Shown here piece after piece: positions 17,346-25,586 of a stretch of 25,586 nucleotides of DNA. The position numbers and the translations under genes are program-made. Within the stretch, counting starts at the first letter, position 1; every line of letters begins with the position of its first letter. Source of the DNA: Saccoglossus kowalevskii (Eukaryota; Hemichordata; Enteropneusta; Harrimaniidae); contig NW_003141812.1 in NCBI RefSeq assembly GCF_000003605.2, positions 108,660-134,245 on the forward strand. The letters are read 5' to 3'. Below the pieces are notes generated by a model. That model saw only the letters and a program-made list of their open reading frames with translations, did no database searches and was not told where the DNA came from.

Positions 17346-19884
17346 GTCTCAAGTAGCAAGAGTCATAGGAGACAAGTTGTTTATCATAATCATTTTTACT
17401 TTGACTTATAAGATTTGAGGAGAATTAATCAAATTAAAAAAAAAAACATTATAGTAAACAAAACAGAAATACGCTCTATCTTTGCAGCCCCTCACTCCGT
17501 GATTAAATGGTCTGCCCCTTGCCTAGCATTCATAGAGGAGTGTACAAATCCAATAAAAGTTAATTTAAAGCACTTCAGTCAACTTCAGGCACCATCTGCA
17601 AAACAGTTTATAGTCTTCTCTTTTTCACAAGATTTTGTCTGTTTGGTCCAAAATTAAAATTGAATTAGGTTAAAATTACATACAAAAAATGGGGACAAAT
17701 TAACTCAAATTTAAGAGGGGAAAACAATTTGGCGTCAAAGGGTGAAGTATTGTACAGGTTATAATTATGATATTGTTTTGTTGATCCCCCCAACCAATTA
17801 CATAGTACATGTATCTTTAAGTAGTATCTAAGGTCTAATCTAAAGTTATATATTCAAAGTACAAAGACCAAGTAAGGCGTCATAAAATCAGTGGGTGTTA
17901 CATTTTTGTGTAGGAGTATTAGTATTTATTTCATTTATTTACAGTACTTTTAGTTTTTCCTCTATTTTTTTTTTTTTTTTTTTTTTTTATTACATGTTTT
18001 TGACTTTATTATATTTTATGTCAAGATCTCAAATGGGATACGATAGCAATAATGATGTACTTACTTACTTACTTACACATTCTAGCCTTCCACACAGAAG
18101 TCTTGTTAAATTTACCAAGTACATATCTGGCTTGACTGTTGTTAGTTCATTTGGTATGTGTACTTTCTTTGTGATTGCTGTGAGTCTAACTACTGAGCTG
18201 AATAAGGTCAGACAAGGACAGGGGGTGTTGACAATTTGCTAGTTTCTGTGTTGGCATGGGATGTCAATATAGCCAGTGTTTTGATGTTGGAATTCTAGGT
18301 TGTATACAGTGTGACGTACTTGTATAACAAGGAGTGGTTTTTGATCGAGTTGGGAAAAGGTAGGATTTTTTGTTATTACGATACTTGCTGCTGCTTGGCC
18401 AAACTTGATTATAGATGTATGGAGATTAATTTTACACTCATGAAATATCAATTCTATTTTCATGGGATTTTCCATGATTTAAAAGTGTGTAAACATCATG
18501 TTATCTGTGTAATCCTGATAAGAACTGATGTAACCTAGAAAAAAAGGTGATGAAATGTTTTTAACCTTCCCCAAGTAAACATCAGTTCATGAGTTTTGGA
18601 GAAAATTTTAGAAACTTGATCTAGTCGTAATATAGTTATTCTGCCTATTCTGGACAATTGTATTCCCCCAACCAGGGGTTTTATACTATGGGATAAATCA
18701 GGGGAGGGGGTGTGTTTCGTAACTTAAAGGTGAACCGCTCAATCCCATGGATTGCACCAAAGAATCATGGGACACTATTGTTTATGTTGTTTACACTGTT
18801 AATCTATTTTTTGTTATCCATTGTTATTTTAATCCAGAAAGTAAATTTGTTGTGAGATTAGACTTAACTGGAAGGTGCCCCTTTAAAATTGTGTTTCTGA
18901 TATCATTACAAAGAACCAGGAACTTGTCTTAGATGAAGATAAAGGTACATGAGAAGAAAAAGTCTGTCTTCATCATCATCATCATCATTGTTGTTGTGGT
19001 GGTGTCAATAACTTTTTCAAACTTGAATATTTTATTGACCAGTTTGGGATCTTGACCAAGTTTGATTTTGGCATGTGTTGTGTGTATCACATATGACTAG
19101 CTGTGTAGAAGGTATTTGCATGTGTATAGGCCCTCACATTATAATGTCATTTGTTTACATTCTTGCAAAGCAGCATGTGAATGTCTCTCACAGATTAATG
19201 CTAGTTTTGATCTGATGTGGTTGTTAATAACAGGGATACATACATACATATACATGTATATTGAATAACAACAGTAGAGAATAACGCAGTTTTTTATCTT
19301 TATCTTTGGGTGAAAACAACCAATGTACATAAATGCTACTACCCTTGCCTATTCCTACTACTGGTTTCTAAATATATAACATGAAAACTCACACAATGAC
19401 TCATTATTACCTGTGCCTACACCCAAGCACTGCAGACCACCAAGTACTTGAATGTCCTGAACTGGGTTACACGTTTAATGCCAAATATAAATTATGTATA
19501 TATTACATCTCAAAAAAATTGGGGCAAACTTTTTGAACTGTTTGGCGATGTCTTGCACCTCGGTGATTAGTAATAAATTGTAGTTTGAAATCTGTTTCAC
19601 TGATGTTCTTATTTCAAATTGTCATGCCGTAAAATAGAAATGTGAGATTATTGAGACTTCATAAGTATCACATAAAGAAATATTTTACCAGTGAAAATTA
19701 CACTGTTTACAGTATATATAATGATCCAATCTTTTTTCGTGTTACATCTTATCGGTAATTGAGTTAAAATCCAATCACTTTTTTGACCTAACACAGTAGA
19801 CCTTCCTTCTGGGTCTAGAGTGAATTACAACAGAAAACAGTGATTAATAGTCATATACAAGAGAGGAAATAAAACGAGCAAAAT
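17346..19884. other. Intron with simple repeats only
   Basis: Contains T24 at 17965-17988, an (ACTT)n run at 18058-18075, (CAT)6 at 18971-18988 followed by TTG/TGG triplets, and a TACA-rich run near 19238-19258. The other open frames have no support. No exon resembling the missing PDZ half was found. Confidence 0.6.
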
Positions 19885-20540
19885 GTACATTATAATGAGC
19901 AAATCACTTTCAGTTTTACATAAGAGATAAGTTATAACTAGCCAATCACTTTCTGTTTTACATAATAGATTAGTTATAATTAGCCAATCACTTTCTGTTT
20001 TACATAATAGATTAGTTATAACTAGCCAATCAATTTCAGTTTTACATAATAGATTAGTATAATTAGCCAATCACTTTCTGTTTTACATAATAGATATGCT
20101 ATAATTAGCCAATCACTTTAAGTTTTACATATCGGTAATAGGTATGTTATAATGAGCCAATCAATTTCAGCGTTACATAATAGATAAGTTATAATTATCC
20201 AATCACGTTCTGTTTTACATAATAGGTAAGTTATAATGAGCCAATCATTGTCAGTGTTACATAATAGATAGGTTATAAGCCAATCAATTTCAGTGTTACA
20301 TAATAGATAGGTTATAAGCCAATCAATTACAGTGTTACATAATAGATAGGTTATAAGCCAATCAATTACAGTGTTACATAATAGATAGGTTATAAGCCAA
20401 TCAATTACAGTGTTACATAATAGATAGGTTATAAGCCAATCAATTTCAGTGTTACATAATAGATAGGTTATAAGCCAATCAATTACAGTGTTACATAATA
20501 GATAGGTTATAAGCCAATCAATTACAGTGTTACATACTGA
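19885..20540. repeat. 42/39-bp minisatellite with a CCAAT box in each unit
   Basis: About 16 units. The left half has 41-42-bp units (GCC of AGCCAATCA at 19941, 19983, 20025, 20066, 20108). The right half has exact 39-bp units from about 20256 (GTTACATAATAGATAGG then TTATAAGCCAATCAATT). Most units carry AGCCAATCA, a full match to the NF-Y consensus RRCCAATSR. Right-hand units are nearly identical, so that half expanded most recently. Since 39 is a multiple of three, the minus strand reads as a repeating 13-residue peptide (LLCNTVIDWLITY), which I regard as an artefact. Confidence 0.95.
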
Positions 20541-21467
20541 TGAGTTAAATAGCAATTACAGCTTGTGGGAAGTTTTGATTATCCAATCACTTTCAGCATT
20601 TCAACACCAGACATAACTGCATCATTAGTATTCAATTTGTGTGTGAACCATGTCGTCTTTTTAGACAGTCATGTGACTTACCCACTCACAATAGACAGCA
20701 GTGAATCATTCTCACAATACGTATCTTCCTGGTACGGTACGTCTGTGATTGTCGATTTGAGGAAGTGTTGCAAAACCTCAAACTGAAAAAATAAAACTGC
20801 GTTCGGGTATCAAGTCGGTGTGTCTCATTAAAAGGTAGGGTGTTTCTATTTGTTTCGTTTGTTCCAGTTTTCTCAAAACTGGTTTGGTTGTTTATTCATC
20901 ATGACTTACTGAGGATAATGCCCTTTGAAAACTTACAATGTTTGTGCTATATTTAGTATTTTGTGAGTGGTGTGGTTCTATACTGCGTCATTGTGAGTTG
21001 AACTCTCCACCTATATATCCGTTTTACACTCTCTTGTGATTGTTTTTTTCACTTGTAAACTAGGTTGTATCTTCGCATGAATCTATGCAGATATCATGAG
21101 TCCACACTGAACCCTCAGGGATTGTTTCGTAATCCATATTTCTTATCAAGTGTTGTTTAATTCAAAGTTCAACTCGAGTGCCGTTTTTTTTTTTTCCCAA
21201 TCTGAACCATTCTGATCATAATACTGTATAAAAGACTGTTGAAAGTTCTAACATGTGCACACACGTAATTTTTTTTTTCATTATTTGATCAAATTCTGTT
21301 CCAGCAACTATACAATCCAGCTGTGTTTGTTTATTTCATGTATTTAAAATGAGAGTGGCCTTATGAGTATGCTTGTAAACGCATTGATGGGTGTAGTCAG
21401 CACCGTTTTGTGGCACTTGTTCGAAAGCTACCAATTTACATATTGTATATTTTTCCAATAAATTAAA
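20541..21467. other. Intron, nothing recognised
   Basis: One extra CCAATCAC lies just past the array at 20582. No exon or known element is supported. Confidence 0.5.
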
Positions 21468-21750
21468 GCAACCTTGTTACAACAAACTTTTTATGGGAGA
21501 CTTATTAAATTAGTTTGTTATAGTGAAGTGTTCACTATAATGAACATAATACACTGGGTTTGTTATAGTGAAGTGTTCACTATAATGAACATAATACTCT
21601 GGGTTTGTTATAGTGAAGTGTTTACTATAATGAACATAATACATTGGGTTTGTTACAATGAAGTGTTTACTATAGTGAACATAATACATTGTTGTGAGCT
21701 GGAGACGTGCTATGTGTTCGGTTTATAAAGGAGTTCATTATAACAAGGAT
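21468..21750. mobile_element. MITE-like element with 45-bp hairpin repeats
   Basis: Ends AACCTTGTTACAACAAAC and GTTCATTATAACAAGGAT are imperfect inverted repeats. Between them four units of 45 bp start at 21514, 21559, 21604 and 21649. Each contains or nearly contains TTATAGTGAA-GTG-TTCACTATAA, a 10-bp-arm hairpin, followed by TGAACATAATACAYTGGG. The last unit has decayed arms. The 84-codon frame through the repeats is a by-product. Confidence 0.8.
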
Positions 21751-21759
21751 ACAGTGTTT

Positions 21760-23395
21760 AAGAATTGATTTGTTCTTGACTGGTGAGTTATATAGGCAGA
21801 GGTAAATGACAAATTTAAGTTTAATTGGTGACTGCTGCATGACAAAATTCACATTCATAATTGATATGAAATATGGTTAACAGACATTTTGAAAATGACC
21901 TGGGTGCTAAAAATGGCTCTCCTGCACATTCTAACGATCTTTAAAATGGAATGAATTTGTGAGGGTGATAATTAGCCCTTCTGGGTCGTGATTTGGGTGG
22001 TTGATTGCTGAATCAGGTGATCATTCTCTTACGAAAGTAAGATTGTGTTCTTGGAAACGTGGGTGGTTCGTTTTAGGGAGTGGCATAAGTAACAGCTTAT
22101 ACCATGATTGCTGTGGATCTATATAGAACAGGGTCTGTTTGTATGTCCTGTGTTTTATACAATCTACTGTCACAAAATATTAAGACTACAATGTGTAGTA
22201 CAGAAGCCACTACAATTACTGTATTAGATCTATTAGAAGCACACGCAAACCGGAAATTGTGTGTATGTAAGACAAATATCCTATGACATGGACACACCTG
22301 TTATTTATGTAAGTGCTGCTAATCAGTAATTATGGTTTTCATATTCAGTATTTATAGAGGTTAATATGAAGTTGAGCTTAAAGCACAACTGTCATCATAC
22401 CACATCCTGATCGATATTGGTCACATGCAACTTATAAATGTAAAGTGTAATGTTTATTTACACAAAATCGAAACGTGCACTGCACCACAATTTTGGCTCT
22501 TAAAGAAACAGACATGCCTCAATAATTTAACCAATAAAACAATAGCGCATGCCTATAACTGCTCTCAGTAAACGTTTTGACTATAAACACCATAAAGTTG
22601 TTAGTAATAACACTTTTATTATAGATATTTATATGATTATATTTAAATTATCGCATTCAGGTCTCAGCGAAATAAATTAAAACCCAGATAATAATTAAAT
22701 TGTATACACGTATCCTGGAGATATATACACCCCCCCCCCCTCCTCCCTCCCCCAACTCAAATTGCTCAGAGGCACATTATTGAGAACATACAAATTGTTC
22801 TGTTTTGTCAAACTGATATATTTAGTTCTGTGATGTTAATATTTGTAATGACCATATCATTTCATGCAACCAATCAAACTAAGATACCATATTGATTTCT
22901 TATAGAATATATAGCTACACTGAAAATAGAAATTAAATTATATTAAATCGAGCATATATGTATGTAAATGTTTTGTGTTTCTGACAGCTGTGCAAGAAAT
23001 CCAGCTTCAGGCAGTTGTTAAAGAAACAGGGTTATTGTACCTGTGTGTGTTCAAAATTGTGGCAGGTGGAAGAATACGATCAGAGATGTAATCTGGGCAG
23101 AGATTAGCCTCTTCACCCCCATTGTAATTTTCCACAATGTAGGTCTCTGATTATTTTTTCCGAAGCACCTCTTTTTATACAAAAACGAATATTGATGGGT
23201 CACTTGACTCTTCCAGAAATTTAACTCAACTCTTTTTATGATCAGTTTTTAAATGCAAGTGGTAGCCACATGGGGTGATACACATGGTGTTTGTGTATTT
23301 TGTCAAGTTTTTATTATTTCATGTTTTATAACCATGACTGTGTGCCCAGTTGCATACAATCTGAGGCTAAGATGCCTTAAAGTCCCATCCTTCAG
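21760..23395. other. Intron, mostly unrecognised
   Basis: Holds a MITE relic at 22663-22688 (AGCGAAATAAATTAAAACCC), a run of 11 C at 22730-22740 followed by a CT-rich stretch, and an acceptor-like site at 22985 (TGTTTCTGACAG). The open block after that acceptor does not encode the expected PDZ continuation. Confidence 0.5.
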
Positions 23396-23757
23396 TGAAT
23401 ACATCTTGGTGAAGGAAATTCCTCCTCGATCATTTCTGTGGTAAGTTTTCGTAGTCCATTGGTGAAGGAAGTCCCCTCTATTATTTGTGAGTAACGCTCC
23501 CTAGCCCATCAGTGAAGGAAATTCATCCTCGATCATTTGTATGGTAAGTCTTCCTGATCCATTTGCGAAGAAAGTCCCCTCTATCATTTATGAGTAACAC
23601 TTCCTAGCCCATCGGTGAAGGAAATTCCCCCATGATCATTCGTGAGTGAATTGGTGAAGAAAGTCACCCTACACCATTTGTGGGGTAAGGCTCTCTAGCC
23701 TATTGGTGTAGAAAGTCCCCGCCATCATTTGTGAGAAAAGGCTCCCTAGCTCATTGC
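23396..23757 (+). repeat. Alternating A/B ~52-bp degenerate minisatellite
   Basis: About seven units start with GGTGAAGGAA or a variant near 23408, 23461, 23511, 23564, 23614, 23652 and 23704. Type A continues AAATTCCTCCTCGATCATTT and type B AGTCCCCTCTATTATTTGTG. They alternate A-B-A-B-A, so the ancestral unit was a ~103-bp dimer. Several units end in donor-like GGTAAGT. Divergence is higher than in the 19885 array, so this one is older. Confidence 0.88.
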
Positions 23758-25586
23758 AAATTATGTAATTTGCAGAAGTGGGATCAAATGGAGGTTACCG
23801 ATTATGCGTAAATTACAGGTCAACTGGGGTTGTCAATTAGGCTTATCTACTTCATATTTTCAGTTCTTCAAGAACGGTTTAATAATTAGCATTCACTTGT
23901 CAAATTTTCTGGTCTCTGAAGCTGCACATGTCTGATGTACTTTTCTTAGTACCTGGTAGTCTTTAATGAGGTTGATTCGCTGTGGTGATTTATAATGTTG
24001 GGTTTTTCTGTTTGTGCCAAAATGAACTATAATATATTACCTGGAATGTGCATTGTTGAATGACTCTGCTGTTGCGGTAATGGATCATGTGATGTTTGTT
24101 TTTTTGTTTTTTTAGTTTCAATACTTTTTTTTTGTCATGTCATGTCTATATATCTATATGTCTATGGCCAAGAAAATTAAATGTTACTGATCGATTTGTT
24201 TTTTTTAAATAATGCACATTTGTGGCTATTTATTTTATTGTAAAGTTTGTATTATAATTTTCAAGAAAATTTGATTTTTCTTTCATTTTTTCAAATATTT
24301 TGCGAAAAACCTGAAAAAAAGTGTTAATCACACGCTTATATTTGACATGAAGATTTCTTGAGTTTGTGAAAATAAGAAAAGGTTTTCATTTCAAAAATCC
24401 TTTAAATTGAGTGAAATTTAATACAAATTGCTGAAAATAAAAAGGAATGTTTCCCAGAGTGCTCTATTACACTGAGAAATCTGGGCAGGTTGCTGAGAAA
24501 ACACTGTCTGTCAATGTTTATCTAATTCATTGTGAGATTTAGGATTACGGCAAGATGTCTCTTTAATATTTTGGTGTTAATTTGTTGCCATGACAATGAT
24601 CATAATACTGATAGTAAACAATGCTATCGTCATAGCAATAATGAAAGATATATTACATCTCTTCTCACATATTCATGACATCAAAAATCAGTTCAGAGAG
24701 AATTTGCAAGCATGATAATTAATTTACAAACATGCTTTGACCCTTTGGTATTGTAAAGGTATGGGGACCACTAGGGCCCCCTACATAGTGACCCTGTGGT
24801 GAGACATAGAATCAATATTCATGGCTTAGTGCTAGAGTCTCATCACCTCACAAGATATGTAACCGATGATGGGTTAGGCAAAGGCTGGTTTCTATTTTTA
24901 AACAACTGTTGGTTGCTACTCGGGAGTGACAACATCCTTTGCTTCCTTCCTTCCCTCCTTCCAAGCACCTTCTGCTGTGCACCATACCACGTTGGTAATC
25001 CAATTCTCATGTGATTTACGTAACATGACATCTCATTATAAGGTAGATTCATTTTAAATTTTATTGGATTTATATACAATTTTACATTTTTGTGTTTCGT
25101 AATAGTATTTGTATGCATAGAAAAACCTACTGCAGGACAGCAGTCTTTTTATCAAGTATAGCACTGATTATGCCTGGAATTGGGCATTAATTAATGCTAT
25201 CCCAGTATTCCTTGTCTAAAACTAATAAAATTGTTTTGAATAGCATCAGTTCTAGGCATCATAGACAAAGTGGTTAGATTAGATTAGAAAAATGTCTAAT
25301 AATCAGGTTATTACCAGGATAGTGCAAAGTATGTACTCCGTCAGTACATGCATAGATCTCTGCGTTGGTCGATGTTCTCGTCTTTATACACATCTTGAGG
25401 TATTCCGTAATATCCTTGTAGTATCACATTGTATTTTTGATATGCTTTATATGTCAGTTGAAAACGTTTATTTTTGATTGTATCGATAGGAGGTAAATCA
25501 ACCTCGTGCTATCATATTAAATATTCGAACTCATAGATGCAGGACATTGACCCAGTTAAGCCAATCAAATTTTTGAAAAATGTCAC
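23758..25586. other. Intron to window end, nothing recognised
   Basis: AT-rich sequence with a CCTT-rich run at 24938-24961 and a perfect 14-bp palindrome GCATTAATTAATGC at 25184-25197. A weak acceptor-like AG before GTAAATCAACC near 25490 does not lead into PDZ sequence. The window ends inside what is presumably the same intron. Confidence 0.5.

Noticed and set aside
19825-20555. Minus-strand repeat protein of 13-residue units (LLCNTVIDWLITY)
   Set aside because: It exists because the 39-bp unit is a multiple of three without a stop. The 42-bp half gives a separate frame. The conserved CCAAT core explains the repetition better than a protein.
22986-23066. Exon after a good acceptor (TGTTTCTGACAG)
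   Set aside because: In the required phase 0 it reads LCKKSSFRQLLKK..., unlike the expected VNGT and PDZ helix, and the donor GGCAG|GTGGAA is weak. It could be unrelated exon-like noise.
23396-23757. CRISPR-like regularly spaced repeat
   Set aside because: Units are contiguous tandem repeats without unique spacers, and the genome is an animal's. The same applies to the arrays at 1470 and 19885.
1-25586. Functional tRNA, rRNA or snRNA genes
   Set aside because: No intact A box/B box pair, no rRNA-like stretch and no snRNA promoter-plus-Sm-site arrangement was seen on either strand. The ZNF143-like sites alone do not indicate an snRNA gene.

Overview
This is eukaryotic nuclear DNA: AT-rich, dominated by non-coding sequence, with short exons bounded by GT/AG splice sites and many non-autonomous repeats. 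The only gene I can name is an animal Rho guanine-nucleotide exchange factor of the PDZ-RhoGEF/LARG (ARHGEF11/ARHGEF12) type. Three consecutive + strand exons (5113-5255, 6984-7085, 9713-9762) join with compatible phases and encode a low-complexity N-terminal stretch followed by the first half of the PDZ domain. The rest of the PDZ domain and the RGS-like, DH and PH domains are not seen. The next intron is therefore at least 15.8 kb and probably runs to the window end. The repeat types and low GC fit a marine invertebrate (mollusc or non-vertebrate deuterostome are both possible), but I cannot name the species.

Layout. 1-1090 holds nothing recognised. 1090-2300 is a 52/63-bp tandem array whose core matches the ZNF143/STAF binding site, next to a CCGTT/CCGCT pentanucleotide tract. 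2300-5112 is unique sequence with a weak minus-strand exon-like cluster at 3285-4320. 5113-9762 is the gene part, its introns carrying several ~200-bp TA-flanked MITEs and a 1.44-kb palindrome built on MITE copies. 9763-25586 looks like one long intron: a duplicated exon end, a tandem and transposon-like block containing a 50-N assembly gap (10041-11416), more MITEs, a degenerate tRNA-like SINE, a duplicated 265-bp segment with and without a MITE insertion, a 39/42-bp CCAAT-box minisatellite (19885-20540), a hairpin-bearing 45-bp repeat (21468-21750) and an alternating ~52-bp minisatellite (23396-23757).

The recurring theme is tandem or dispersed repeats that multiply transcription-factor-like motifs (ZNF143, NF-Y, YY1-like, CTCF-like) inside or next to a signalling gene. 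The motif matches are read directly from the sequence. That they do anything is inference. Most open reading frames of 60-170 codons here are chance or repeat-derived.
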